A stretch of DNA of 64,000 bases from Acanthaster planci. Its lineage: Eukaryota > Echinodermata > Asteroidea > Valvatida > Acanthasteridae. The DNA lies in contig NW_019091366.1 of the NCBI RefSeq assembly GCF_001949145.1, positions 375,496 through 439,495 on the forward strand. Reading direction: 5' to 3'. Position 1 is the first letter of the stretch. Each line of letters starts with the position of its first letter. The notes below the pieces were generated by a model that saw nothing but the letters and a program-made list of their open reading frames with translations, was not told the DNA's origin and made no database searches. Below, piece by piece: positions 41,501 through 54,363 of the stretch. Made by a program: the position numbers and the translations under genes.

Positions 41501-44500
41501 CACTGCACCATCATCTCCATACAAGGCCAACACATTTCACACACGGTGAGCACAAACAGGAGTTTAGGGGTTTGAGAAACTGAGAAATAGGTAAACGGGT
41601 ACCAACAGGTAAACTGGTACCCACGGGTAAACAACCGGTGTTGTTGAGCCATAACAGATTATGGGTTCTGTTGTAATCTTTCCATCGTGTCTAGGGTTCA
41701 GTCGAAGCAACTACAGCTAGCACGGTTCAGCCTCTTCAGAATGGGCATGAGAACCACCATTTGAAAGGGGATTAGCAAGAGGATTGCAGCGAGGACGTAG
41801 AATATTGCAGCGTAACTCCCCGTGACGTCATACAGCTGACCTAGTGAGACAATATCGAGACAGACAGCATGAAGTTGTTAATATCATTCCGTTCGTTGTG
41901 TTCAAAGGGTGTGCGAGTGTAAGAACAAAACTGTCTGCCTTAGAAGACTGATTTCTAAATGGACATTGGCTCTTTGCGTATTTCATGCCAACACTATATT
42001 TACTCTCAATGGGAAACTTTGAGATGCTGGTGGCGGCAGATATGTCGGCTTTTTCAAGGTATCGCACGTACTCAGAACTACGCACGCCTGCTCAGAACTG
42101 GTAAAAAGGACCGGTATGTTTGTCGTCATTAAGTGTCTCAAAGTCTTCCATTGACACGCTTGAGCTTGGGTTTTCCGGGTCAGTACTGCGCCGATTATAG
42201 AACTGAAGAATTTAAAGTTAAGGAAGAAAGTATTGCGTTGCCCTACCTGCTATTATGGGGCCAAGTAAGTCACCAGTACCCCGGAAGATGTCAGTCATTC
42301 CAAGTCCACGGCCAAACCTCGTCACCCCGACAAAGTCCCGCACCAAGACGTTGTGAGCTGCCTTCATTAAGCCAGTACCCAACCCCACCAGAGCTGCCGA
42401 AACGGCAAAGGCCGCGTAGGTGTCCAACTGCGCGCTCAGGACCCCGACGAAGCAGATGAGCGTGGAGCCGACATAGACATCCTCGGCCGTCAGCTTACGG
42501 TTGATAAGGCAGCCGCTCATCAACCGCCCGAACAGGCTGCCGAACCCGATGATGCTCACCAGGGAGGCAGCACTTGCACCTTCCGCGTCGATGCTCTCAG
42601 AGCGGGGAACGATAAAGACGATATACGCAAGGTACGAGATGTTCACCTCCGTCTGGATGATACAATAGAGCGCGAATCTGCTATTCTTCAGTAACAAATC
42701 GAATCCTAGCGCAGATAAAACTTTCGACAGACAGCCACGGTACGCCCTCTCGTCGCCGTCTTGGACGGAACGAGGGTTGTCTTCGTTGGATGACAGCATC
42801 GTAGCATTCGTCTGCTCGTCCTCCCCGCGTTGCAGTTCCAAGTCTTCACCTCGTTTACTCTCCGTTCGTCCCCACTGCAGCTTGAGAGGCCGGAACAGCG
42901 CTCCAGCGACGCAGAGATTAGCGCTGAGACCGGCTAGAATCATCAGTGCTCCTCGCCAACCGTAGCCATCAAGCAGCAACCTCAGCAGCAGGGGCTGCAC
43001 GACCATGCCCACGCCGACACCCGACATGACGAAACCGTTGGCAATCGCGAAGTACTTCTTGAAGTATTCATTGACGACAACGACGGCCGTCATGACCGCA
43101 AACGAAGTACCACACCCTGGAGGAAGAAAATTAAGGATACAAGTCTTTTCATCCATTATTTTCTGCAAGCGCTTGGTAAGAATTCGATGAAGTCCAAAAC
43201 CAGTTTATTCAGTTCAAATTTAGGTCATCGTTCTGCTTGCCCGGGCCGGCTTGGCCAGCAGGAAACCCGAGAGGTCATGTGAAGCCATGGAATGGCTTTC
43301 CTATTGTGACCGCGGAAGCCACAGTGTACAGGCTTTACATGGTAGCCATCTTGCAGGGCACTGGCCTACAAAAGGGAAGCCATGCAAAACCTCGATCTAT
43401 ACGGGTCCACCACTTTCAACCAAAGGCTCACGGTCGACTTGCTCGTGATCTAATCCTTTCATGTCTGGAATTCTTCAAAAAACGACCTTACTGTACCTGT
43501 GATTGCGCCCGCTACGTACATCTGATAAATAGTGCGCACCCAGCAGCTTGCAAACAGGCCGACGACTGTTACCATGCCGCCCAGAATCCCAGCGAAACGG
43601 CAGCCATAGCGATCGCACACAAAAGCCGCCAGAGGAGCTGGAGAAAGCATTTGGAGAGATTAGGGTGTAGTTCTGATTTCTCTCCAGTACCCAATCGAAA
43701 GAAAGAGATGCACCATGTTTGCCTTTGAAGCTCTCTATTGGATTGATGTGCATTATGTTATCATCCGTTATTCTGACTCATGCATGCTGAAAAGTGAGGT
43801 ATTTTTGTGGTGGAATAGATATAGCAAATATGATGTACATGTACCGGTATCGCTCAGTAAACCTGTGCGTTTTAAACCCCAAATGAACAGTCGCACCATT
43901 ACACAGCTGGAGACAAGGGGTAACTTACATGCAAAAAACGCACATGACCCAATGATGCTGCCGATGGCCCCGGTAGACAGGGCGCTGGCCTCGAACTCGT
44001 GCAACCAGCTGGTGAAGAAGACACCGCTACAGCGATACATGCCCATCGCCAGCACCAGTACAGCATGGGCCGCCACAGCGACCACGAGACCCCATCCCCC
44101 GTCAAAGGGCGGGGCTTTAACTGCTGATGGGGGCGTCATACGAGTTCAAAAGTGCACTGGATAGAAATCGAGTCGTTCTGGTCTTGGGCAGTACGCTGTT
44201 TCCCCTGGTTGTCGTATGGAGGTATTGGTGCTTTCACTTGCTCACCATGTAGGTTAGCTTTGCCTCCGTCCATCCGCGTCAAACTGACCACCAGATCGAA
44301 AAAGGCCAGTGACTACACAGCTTTAAGCCTGCTCAAAAGGAAAAAGCGAGGCCGCGATTTGAATTGAACTTGGTAATCATTGAGCAGTTGACCCCCAACA
44401 CTTCCTTGCTCACAAGTGTACATGAAGTCCGTTAGGAAACCGGAAGGTTGGATTGATCATTTCAAAATCCAATTATCAACTTATCACTATGTGCAGTGTA

Positions 44501-47500
44501 TCGGCATGAAACCGGCAGGTTGGATTGATCATTTCAAAATCCAATTATCAACTTATCACTATGTGCAGTGTATGGGCATTGTGAATGAACACTTTGCTGG
44601 AACTATTAAAATGCCTTTTTTCGTTTTGTAAAACGTCACTTGATATTCGTTGCGTAAAGCACACAGAGTAACTCAGCTATTTATGGGTCATGCTATAAAT
44701 TTAGGTCCATTTTTTTTAGTTCCTTCACATCTGACATAATTTTTGTAAGTTTAGAACTGATTCTTTGATTTCCAAGGGTAATGCAAGTTTCCTGCCAAAC
44801 AAAAATAACAGTACTTGATATTCAGTTTAAGTGATCACACTTTTGGAAACTGCATTTATAGAATGACCCCATAATACACGTTCTCTCAACCACTGTATGC
44901 GTTTCATTTGTCATCTCAAAGTGTTAATCCTATACCATGGGTTTGTGGAATGAATTCTTTGGTTTTTGTTGGTTTCCTGAGTCACCTACATATAAGTTCA
45001 TAGAAGCATGCTTAAACATTAATTGATTCAGCGCTCATTTTCTGAGTGGAGATGAGAATATACACCATCTCATCTGGCGCCGTGAGATATCCTGGCCGAG
45101 CATCATCGTGAATAAATGTATAATTTACGTGCACTGCATTTCGCTATGCAGCACAATAAAGGGGTCCGAAAAATGGCGCCAGTATACTCCACACGATGGC
45201 TGAATTCGGGCGGCCTGTTCTTCTTTGTTCACGAACAGCTTGATTTGTTGTTCGTGGGTTGGCCGCTCGAACGCCGGGAACGTACAACTGGTTATCGCTG
45301 GTAGTTAGTGAGAAGCAACATGCAACATGGTGGCGTTCGTGTACATGTACACGTACGTTATTTGAAAGTTTTGATAACTGGGCTGAATTCTTTTCTGTTT
45401 AAACAGGAACATTCATTTCTGTGTTATGGAAAACAATTAATGTAAATTTTGCAAAACTTCTTCAAACTCGACCAAAATGTACACCCACTTGTCAGCACAC
45501 TACACGGGGCTGTTATGTTGAAACGACCCCAGTGTTGTTCCTCGGTTCATACACGCATGCATGATCCGTGGCGCGCACCTGCACTTGACTAGAAGCACCC
45601 GGATGTATATTGGAGAAAACAGAAATTTGTTGTACCAACCTTGTAATCGTGCTGTGGCACTCGTGATCACTAGGCTTGCACATTATCTCTTGCTGAACTG
45701 AAGATTCCTCTTATTTAAGCAAATGTGCATTGTATTCAGGATACCGCTGACTCAAAAAGATCATAGCTGACAATGTTGCTGCTTTGCAGATATACAAAGT
45801 TCAGTTCGAACTCGTCATGCATGCACCGTCAGTCGTCTGAAAAGCTTTTGAGCTGCGTAAAAAAAGCAAAGAAGTCCTCCATTCTGTCAAATCAATCAAT
45901 AAAGAGTCGTGTTTTGTAGTTGAATGGGCGTACAACTAGCATCGCCAGGTACATGTACTTTGAAAGTCGGCGGCAATTTTGAGGCTTCTTGTGATTCCTA
46001 AAGTCGGACTCGCGGGTTTACAGATTTATACCTGTCCAGGATTGCACCCTTTTGGGTAATAAAACGCACGCGTTGTAATTTGTACTATGTACAAATGGGC
46101 CATGAAAAGCGCGTTACGACATCGCGAACACACATTAGGCCCCTACCGCATGTTCTGTGAACGTTTTGCCATTTTTGCACGGGCGACCCAAACCTTGCAA
46201 AAAACTTCATCCCTGGTTGGCATCAGCTTCTGCCTCGAAATACACTTTTGCCCCGTTAATGGGCCCAATTCGTAGGGGTACTAATAATGGAAAGCGCTTT
46301 GTTTGTAGCTCTGTATATAATTTATTGTTATTATCAATGTGGAAGAGTGGGGTAGTTTCATACGTGCAGAGAATCATTATAAATTGTTTGAATTGCTGTA
46401 TCATTTTTCTTAACGCTTACTGAATTAATGCCGTTTTACCTGTTCCGACGGTCTGCCATTCGCCAATAATGTATACATGTATGTATGCACGACCGTGCCC
46501 ATTAGCCTAACAGGGGCTGGCACGCTTGTGGTCTTCAACTTCAATTGACAGTAACGACAAAATCATAATTTTTTCAGATTGAAGTTAATCTTGCCTTTTC
46601 TATCGCCGTTGATGCGTGTCATTATGCATGCGTGCCAAATTTTCAAAGTGTCAGGTCTTGGACAGCCGAGTTCTTGGGGAAGGGAGCGGAATCTAGCACC
46701 CACCCACCCCCAAGGTCTGTGAGATGGTCCAAAATAACAAAGCTCAAGAGGGTTAAAGGTTAGCGTGTGATAGACTGCTCAGAAGGATGGCTGTCCTGGG
46801 CTTCTAGAATTTCTGGATCAAGTTTGAAAGCAAAGAATAGAACGGTTTGTGGACTTAGTTATCTTCCTAAGAAGAATGAGGGAAGGGGTTGACAGGTCGG
46901 AGTCACCGATTCTAAGAAAAATGCTTTCTTCTTCCATGTAAGAAAACAAAGAGAGAGAGAACAACCACCGGGACTACATTCGCGTAGCAAGCTGTGAGCT
47001 CTGCCTTCCAGAACAATAAATTCAGTCCCATGTACTACTACAAGACAACAATGACAACAACCTCCACACCATAGGAATATTATTCCGCATGAAACATATC
47101 AATTAAACGTTTGAGGCACGCGTTAATTCCAGGTTAGTTTACAACATTTTCAGTTTCTGATCAGTATAGTAATAATAATGATAATAATTTATTCATTTAT
47201 AAAGTGCACATTTCATAAAGATATGTTCAAATGCGCTGTACAATGAAGACATTAAGCGTGGAACAATGAATACATTTAAACATGGTTGAGCCGATGGTAT
47301 ACAAGCGGCGCCTCGGGCAGCCGCCAAACGACCCACGTTCACCAGCATCAGTAAAGGGGAGATAGTAAGAAGCAGTTACAGTTTTTAGAGGTGGGAGGAA
47401 AACCCCAGAGGAATATTCTGGGCAAAAGCTGAGGTGTCAGGTAGGGACTGAAAACCCAATCCACATGTGGACCGGGCCGGGGATCGAACCCGGGACCATG

Positions 47501-50500
47501 AGGTGGAAGGCGAGGAAAGAACTACCTTATCCTAGAGGTTATCCAATGATGCCGTTCTTGAGCCATTTCCCTCCAACACTGTCCAAATAAAATCAGCAGC
47601 CCTACCCCTGACTTCTTCAACCACTGGTTCTTCTCAGAACCACACACTCGTAAAAAACTTTCCCTGAACATGGTGCAACCGCAAGCCTACCTAACATTTT
47701 GAACTCCCTTTTGACGTTTGCACCATATCAGGGCCTGATAAGTTCATACGAGCGCGCTTTACAAACACACACTTGAAGCCAGCCATTCTCACAGCTTCCC
47801 TCCTTTTTTCCATAATTGCAAAAGTCTCAGTTAAGTCCATGAGTCACAAAACCGGCAGTCAAGCCATGTAATGCGTGATTTGTTGGCTTGGGAATCGCGG
47901 GATGGTGTGGCTAAAATATTTTGGACTTTTTCACTCACCTGCACGGTGTATGGAATGTTCACCCGGTTACTGCTCGTCCAACCACCATTTTTCTTTATTG
48001 CTGTATACAAAATGAGCCGGGGTCATGGACGACCGTGACATGGGTCAAGCCTGTTTGCGGATTAAAGTTCAGACAGGGTACTAAACTAGGGCACGGTCAG
48101 TGTAAACACAAGGCGCAGAAGTAGACTGGTGTACTGTCCTATATGACAGGTGAAGCGCAGACCTCAATCGACGAACTGATTTTCAGTTTCAGGAATTCAA
48201 ATGCGTATGGAAATACGATAGGCTATATATAACGAAGGGTTGGTCAAAATATCTATAGGCTAATGATCTTGATGTCCTCGCTAATATGGGCGATTCACAA
48301 TAGTGCGCCTCTAAGAGTTGGCAACGCGTTGACCAATCACTGTGCACGAAATTTGTCGACCCAACGCGCGTTTGGAAAGGGTCGACAGATTTCGCACACT
48401 GTGATTGGCCAACACATTGCAGACTCTTGGTGGTGGACTTTGTGAATCGCCTCTATTGATCAATATTTGGCCAACATTTTAATGTCAGTCGTGGTGAAAC
48501 ATACCGCTCAACTTCCCAAATCAATTTTTTTCGTCAGTTTTCCAAGTCTAGTCACCAGCCTCCTGGACAATGATCAGTCTGGCCCTGGCAGTACAAAGGG
48601 GGGGGGGAGGCCTCAGGGGTGCCCTTTATTGAGTGGTCACTGAAAAGAAATGAACTGCGCCACGCACGTGTAATGGCTGTGTTCAAGTTCATTTCAAGAT
48701 TCTGAGCCTTGAGGGGATCCGCCCCCTGTAGTCACACTAATGGCAGGAAATCTGTTACACGCCGTCCTCAAGTAGAATCACCAAAATGCCATTGTTGAAC
48801 AAGGGTGGATCCATGGACGGAGGGGGGGACTAGGGGGTCTGGTTTCATTTTCCTCCCTTCAAAATGCGTGTGAAAGCACCAAATGTACTTTCGTCCCTCC
48901 TAATTGCTTTAACAAGTTTTTGTACTTTAAATCTAAAATTTCTGACTTCCATCAGAAAAAAAAGCCTTCCACCGAGAATTAAAATCACGATCACTTCCTT
49001 GTCGTCGAACAGCTTTTTGTGACTTGCAGTGAGCGAGCCCTTGACTTTGGTCACTCTCTTCACGTTGGAAGACAGTAAATTTCCCTTTTTTTTGTTCCAG
49101 GCATGGATATGTTTCGCCGCGATCACAAACATTACGGCGACGTACTATCAGGTGTCACCTGACGACGTAAACTGGTTGTCGCTCATCTACCTTGTAGTCA
49201 CAGTTCCTATCGGTTTCATCGCCAGTTGGGTGCTGGACACGTTTGGCATCCGAACAGGGGTAAGTGCGCAAGACTCTATATTTAGACTTGATACCAGAAG
49301 TCGTTACACAATCATGCTTCTCCCGTTGGCACGTCTCGTCACACGCATTGCTGACACATGATACAGGACGTGTATGAGCCAACTTGGTATTTCAACAGTT
49401 TAAAAAGTGCGTGCCCAAATTAATAAAGCGTGTCCGAGGTCATTCGTGAACAGTCATACGCGAGCGCGAGGTCTGCCCTATCAGCGCGGCCATACGCCGA
49501 TACGCAGTACGGCTTTGGTCTCGAATGGCTTCTCCTTTTTTGAAGTACACCCCTAGAGCCATATATCTCTATGAGTACACCGAACTAGCTCAATAAGTTA
49601 GTGCTAGTTAAAAGAGTCTTTTCCGGATAGCACCATCATAAGAAATTCGTAAAATTTAGGACAGTGATTTCTTTCTGAAATTAACGACTTCACAAAACGA
49701 TTCTTAAGCACGTTATTTATACCTTGCACTTGAATCCCCAACCAAGATGCTGATAGGATCTTGGACCAACCTTCTAGGCATCATCCTGAGGTACCTCAGC
49801 ACCTTGTCTACCCTCCCCGCGGACGGCCGCTTCGCTGTGGTCATGTGCGGCCAGGGCCTGGCGGCCTTCGCCCAGCCCTTCCTCCTCTTCGCCCCAACCA
49901 AGCTGGCGGCAGTCTGGTTCCCGGAGAACCAGCGGGCCATCGCCAACACGCTGGGCTCCATGGCCAACCCCCTGGGGATCCTCATCTCATTCCTGGTGTC
50001 GTCGGCCATCGTCTCCGTGCCTTCCGATTTGCCAACAATGGTTTGTATCTGTTAAAATGGAACCTTTTAAAGACAATCTGCCCGTGGATAGACGTTGGTG
50101 AAACGGGATGCAAGTTTTGGCGGGTGTGGGAATTCGCTCGCAGCGAGTGTACTGCTCCTATATCTATCACATATTATAAAGGGGACTGGAGGGGGCATTA
50201 GATCTTTTTTGAGTTCTCACTGCACCTGGCTGTGATTGGAAACATAACGGGAAGCCACCAACAGCCGAATCCGATAAACGTGCATAATTGCTGACCACAG
50301 CCCAAACTTTGAATCGCAGCATTGGATAGATCTTCCCACTGTTGTATTTTGCATAATAAATTCGCTCTCATTTTCCTATTAAGCTCTCTTCATTGCAAGT
50401 GACTTCAGGAAATTCCCGACGCTAGTTCTTGGCAGTTAGGCTTTCACGTACTACCAGGGATTCTATTTAATGTTGTTACGCCAGTGCTTAGTATTATTTT

Positions 50501-53500
50501 TTGGCAGTTGTGGGTGTACATTATCCCGGCGGCTGTTGCATGTGCGATGTGCACTTTGGGAGTTCGCCAAAGTTCTCCGCCCACCCCTCCCACGGCCAGC
50601 GCTGCAGGAGACCATGAAACGTTTTACGCAGGGATGAAGAAGGTAAAAAATATCAGTGTTTACAAAAAGTTCTTTGCCATCCAATGTAATGTTAGAAAAT
50701 TCTTTTCCAAAATAATAAGCGTTGGATTCCACCCGATCGATTTGAATATCACTGGGTAAGCGTAGAAATAACTGCCGTTTTCTTTTTTGTTCAGTCGGTA
50801 CATAGTTTTCAAAATGATTGTCATTGGTTATGTAAACCAGACCCGGAATCAACATTCTAACAGCATCTCTCGCTCGAAAAATGTGAAATTCCACCTGAAT
50901 TTGCTTCTTCAAATTGTTTTAAACTGTGCACAAAACATCAGCTAATTCATTCACTTCGACTTGGCGGTGAAGGAAGAAAGTTTCGTTAATATCGAGGAAA
51001 GAATTCATTGGGGGGGGCGGGTTCTACCTCGCCTGTCTTCCGCGCAGAGTGGCTTTTCGAGACTGGAGATATAATGGATGCCTGATGGACACGCATACCG
51101 TAGCAAATTCCGTTCACTGGACCACTGAAGCTTTCTCATGTCAAACTTGCTCTCACGCACGTCACTTTCATTTACCGAATGAGTAAGTACCGCCAGAATA
51201 TTATAGATTTATTAATCTTATCGGCCGAGAACAGAAAGATGCTGTCTTTTATCCTTCTGCATTCTCTTTTTGTCCGAAGTGTGTGCGGAACGTGCCCTTC
51301 ATGATTTTATTCCTCACCTTTGGAGGCGGGTATGGTCTCTTCAATGCCCTGAGTACGTTCATGGAACAAATCGTCTGCCCGTTAGGCTACAATGACGTAA
51401 GTATCATAAAATGGACGCAGTTAAGGCTTGAGTCAACACCTCTGAAATAAAATGTTTAAACGAGCGAAATTGACGTCCCGTGAAAGAAATGATTTCCGTT
51501 TGCCTGACACGTAAGTTAAGGTAGGGTCTTATCAAAGTTAAGGAAAATAAAAAAATACGAATGGTAAACATGTCCTTGTCACAGCAAACAGGTTTCTTTT
51601 AGCGTAACTAGAAAGACACTGTTTTTAAACATTCAGCAAAATATCATTATTTACATCTGTTGGGTTGTTAGGTTTTTAAATTCCATGATTGAGTCAAATG
51701 TAGTCAACATCTGAGTGAACTTTGGTACACAGCAGGCGGTACTTTATTCTTGTCACTTGCATGGAAAGAGTAAAAGCCTACTTTATGCAGATATCACGCA
51801 GCACTTCAACTGCATGTAATAAAAATTTGCAGCGGGTCGTATTTATCCAAGTCGTTTTTCGTGATATGTGGTATCGAAGATGCATGGCGATATTTCCTGT
51901 CCTCTTTCTCTCGATCTGGCGTCGTGTTCTCGTAATGGTTTAACGCACATGGATGACTTCGGGATCGGTACAAGGCCCATATGTAGATGTCTCAAAAGTC
52001 CAAATTGGGGGAGGTTTCCTTATTATGCCGCAACAGCTCACAGTTTGCCTTGATTTCCAATGCTATTAAAAAGTCCTGGAGCTGTTTAACTTTTTCTCGG
52101 CCCCCCCCCACACACAAAAAAATCTCTCCCAAACTGTGCCTTTCTCTGCATGGTGGCTGATTCGTTTGCCCGGAGTTTTGGTTTGCTGTCATGAAATCCA
52201 ATTGCTCCCACCCCCTGACAGGATTTTGCCGGGCTGGTCGGTGGCTTGATGATTGCCTTTGGGTTGATCGGTGCCGTCATCTCGGGACTGATCGTGGATC
52301 GAACTCGGGCCTTCACGCCCGTCACCAAAACATGCTTCAGCCTGGCTGTCTTGTGCGCCATCGTGATGTCAGTGGTAAGAGAGGCATGCTCGGGCTTCGC
52401 TCACGTGACCCGTTGCGGCTCAATACTATGCTTTCTAAGGCTTTGGCAGTTGGTTTAGATTATGAATGAAATCATAATTATATACTCTATATCTTCGAAC
52501 GTACCTGGCTTCTTAGTGCATGAAAGTTTGATTCTGTTCTTGTTTCAGAGTTAGGACATGAACGTAAGTTCACAAGATGTCAGATCATTGAATCGTTTGT
52601 CTGTTTACTTTTCATTGCTTTAAAACTTCCTTGCTTCAGTTTAAATAGATTCTTTTGAAAGACTGTGTTAAATCCTTCGAAAGTTTTTGCCCTCTGATGA
52701 CGAGTATCGATTGTGTACATTCCTTGATGCAGTTCACCCACTTTGACAACATGGGAATTCCCATCGCGGTCTTTGGGGTAGGCTTTGGTCTGTTCGGCTT
52801 TGCCCTGTTTCCTGTCGCTCTGGAGCTCGGAGTGGAATGCACCCATCCCGTTGCAGAAGGGACCAGCGCTGGCTTGCTCCAGATATCCGGGTAGGTTGTG
52901 AATTGAACCCGGCCATAAACTGCGTATGAATTACCCGCGCTTGTGTACGCCTGTGGCTATTACCGTAAACATGTTTGTTATTGGTGGTCATAAAACCCAA
53001 GTATTTCGGGCACAGCAAACTCCTGAGCTTGAGAGGAGACTATAGTCTTCACACCTCGTGGAAGCTTCTGTTGAAATATCATTCAGAGCCACAGTTAAAT
53101 GTATAGCCTTTCTCCAAGTCGCAGGTTTTCCCAAAGAGTGTAAAAAAATTCGCTACCTCTCACTCGAGAGGTGTGTTTTTGCAAAATGCCACACAAAGTT
53201 CCTGCACAGAATTAAAATTTTAAAAAGCCAGTTAACAATACTGACAATATCACTTCATTTTCACTTCATGTTTCAGCCAATTTCAAGGCATCATTCTGAT
53301 TCTTATTGGTCAGTATCTGGCCCAGCCCCTCAACACTGAGGACAAGCCCATTCAGCAATGTATTCCAGTGAATGTGACGACTATGCGTGGCACCTACGTA
53401 CCAATAACGTCAGCAGATAACGTCACGTGGGTGATGTCAACCACTGGAAAACCCAATGTTGAGCCAAGATATATACAAGATATGTCGAGTGAGTGATTTA

Positions 53501-53831
53501 CAACATTTTCATGACTCCACATCTTACTGGAATGCCATGCTTCGCCGGAAGAAAAACATCTCTGTTTCAAGTAGATCTGCATCAATTCCTCATTATTTTT
53601 TTTTCTCAACGAAACATCTCAACAGTAGTTTGGTTTGTAATGTTATAGCATCTTCCGTTGTAGCCATTCATTCTATTGTGTTTCACCAATTGTGTCTCCC
53701 CAGTTCCTCTGTATATTTTTTGCGGTTATGCCCTGGTGTCCTGCTTGATACTGGCGTTCGTGTTCAAGACCAAGTACAAACGAATTGAGGCAGAGCGATA
53801 CACCAAGGAATCTAACGGAGGCATCAGTTGA
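38553..53831 (+). CDS. SLC49A3: SLC49A3 (MFSD7)-type major facilitator transporter
   Basis: A 513-residue, roughly 12-span MFS transporter of the SLC49 (FLVCR-related) family; the substrate is not established here. Exons: 38553-38738, 49101-49259, 49747-50040, 50508-50642, 51280-51396, 52222-52374, 52733-52890, 53277-53488 and 53704-53831 (TGA), all phase-compatible with GT-AG borders. Family motifs in order: LNFSNAMAWICFA (TM1), DDVNWLSLIYLVV, WVLDTFGIR, then AAVWFPENQRAIANTLGS (about 172-189), SPPTPPTASAAG, FMEQIVCPLGY, IVDRTRAFT and LELGVECTHPVAEG. These follow human SLC49A3 closely in order and spacing. The 10.4-kb intron 1 contains an entire transporter gene on the opposite strand. A polyadenylation signal AATAAA lies at 54358-54363. 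Confidence 0.92.
38739..41697. other. SLC49A3 intron 1, left part
   Basis: Non-coding. Contains the inverted dispersed repeat near 40340-40500, the 119-bp MITE at 40546-40664, and AT-rich sequence. No exon recognised on either strand until the nested transporter at 41698. Confidence 0.5.
40546..40664. mobile_element. MITE family 2 (Harbinger-like), copy 2
   Basis: Same 119-bp element, starting GGTTGCATCCGAA and ending TTTCGGACACGGCC, with flanking TAA duplication (40543-40545 and 40665-40667). The internal sequence TCTAGAGCTAGGTCTAGG is shared with copy 1. It lies in intron 1 of SLC49A3. Confidence 0.82.
41698..44139 (-). CDS. SLC16-family (monocarboxylate-type) transporter, nested in SLC49A3 intron 1
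   Basis: A 454-residue, 12-span MFS protein. Exons on the minus strand: 43929-44139 (ATG 44139), 43497-43637, 42247-43116 and 41698-41840 (TGA), with all phases matching. Hallmarks of SLC16: PPFDGGWGLVV opening TM1, the TM5 region EYFKKYFAIANGFVMSG, a long charged central loop (about 192-265, rich in Glu, Asp and Arg) between TM6 and TM7, and a final GQLYDVTGSYA. Family members carry lactate, pyruvate, aromatic amino acids or other small solutes across the plasma membrane; the exact substrate cannot be read here, so no symbol is given. The whole gene lies antisense within an intron of SLC49A3. Confidence 0.92.
44436..44579. repeat. Two-copy tandem duplication, 72-bp unit
   Basis: Units 44436-44507 and 44508-44579 are nearly identical (shared GGTTGGATTGATCATTTC and so on) and differ at only a few bases. 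The 72-bp length keeps a spurious frame open across both copies. A recent local duplication. Confidence 0.9.
44680..44875. repeat. Foldback element, about 195 bp
   Basis: The left end TTATGGGTCATGCTATAAAT (about 44680) mirrors the right end ATTTATAGAATGACCCCATAA (to about 44876). The interior is AT-rich and non-coding. It shares the TGGGTCAT end with the element in the DCTN1 intron. Confidence 0.65.
47170..47545 (-). mobile_element. tRNA-derived SINE with L2/CR1-like tail
   Basis: Read on the minus strand: a tRNA-like head near 47540-47450 with B box GGGTTCGATCCCCGG, a body containing CTGGGGTTTTCCTCCCACC, and a 3' end with ATTTGAACATATCTTTATGA, TTTATAAATGAATAAATT and ATTATT repeats (to about 47170). 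Such tails are typical of SINEs mobilised by L2/CR1-type LINEs. This is the most complete of the three SINE copies in the window. Confidence 0.75.
47626..47695. repeat. Dispersed repeat with histone-like hairpin, copy 2
   Basis: Starts with the hairpin GGTTCTTCTCAGAACC followed by ACACACTCG, and ends AACCGCAAGCCTACCTAAC, as at 37942-38009. No histone coding sequence is present upstream. Confidence 0.55.
48288..48451. repeat. MITE family 1, copy 2
   Basis: Same architecture as 31826-31998, with ends GGGCGATTCACAATAGTGCG and CTTTGTGAATCGCC and an interior GGGTCGACAGATTTCG. It lies in intron 1 of SLC49A3. The divergence between copies shows that both are old. Confidence 0.8.
49371..49596. repeat. 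MITE family 3, copy 1 (SLC49A3 intron 2)
   Basis: Inverted ends ATGAGCCAACTTGGTATTTC and ACCGAACTAGCTCA; the interior shares TGTCCGAGGTCATTCG with the copy at 55338-55491. A duplication or insertion in the right arm makes it longer than its partner. Confidence 0.65.
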
Positions 53832-54357
53832 AGGCTTTCGACGACTGCAACAAGACTAGTGGCAGAAAGGGATAGAGCTGAGCTGTTGTTAGGTGGCACG
53901 CCCATTTTACTAGCATATTCTGTGTTTGCGTATGTACGTGTACATCCTATTTATATGGTGCTGCGGGCCATTGCTAAGGTGCCTGGTTTTTCTCCACATC
54001 ATAGTACTTAATAACATGAGTATTTTCATTGTTAAAACTCAGGAAAAAAATCAGGGTTCAGTATGGACGGCTCTGTACCCAAAGGTGTATTTATTTCATT
54101 AAAATGGAATCGAAATCAGAAGGCTACATGGAATAGCCACGGCGCACTACCAATACCCGATCAGGCTATATTCAAACAGAATTGTTGGCGTCATTTTGCG
54201 TTAACACTAAAACTCATAAGTGGGAAGTCTCCTGCAATTTTGCCAACGTCATGAACTCATGATATTTACCGTAAGTCTGTGTTCACTACAGCAGAAAAGC
54301 CGTTCGTACTATACGCCAGGGTACCTTAACCCTAACAGTCCCCCATCTTCCGATTTC

Positions 54358-54363
54358 AATAAA
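54358..54363 (+). terminator. Putative polyadenylation signal of SLC49A3
   Basis: AATAAA about 530 bp after the SLC49A3 stop codon, on the coding strand. It is the first canonical signal I see downstream; the 3' end is not otherwise supported. Confidence 0.4.

Larger units (their letters stand above)
44140..49100. other. SLC49A3 intron 1, right part
   Basis: Non-coding. The presumed promoter of the nested transporter adjoins 44139. It holds the 72-bp tandem duplication (44436-44579), a foldback (44680-44875), a SINE (47170-47545), a hairpin repeat (47626-47695) and a MITE (48288-48451). No exon seen. Confidence 0.5.
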
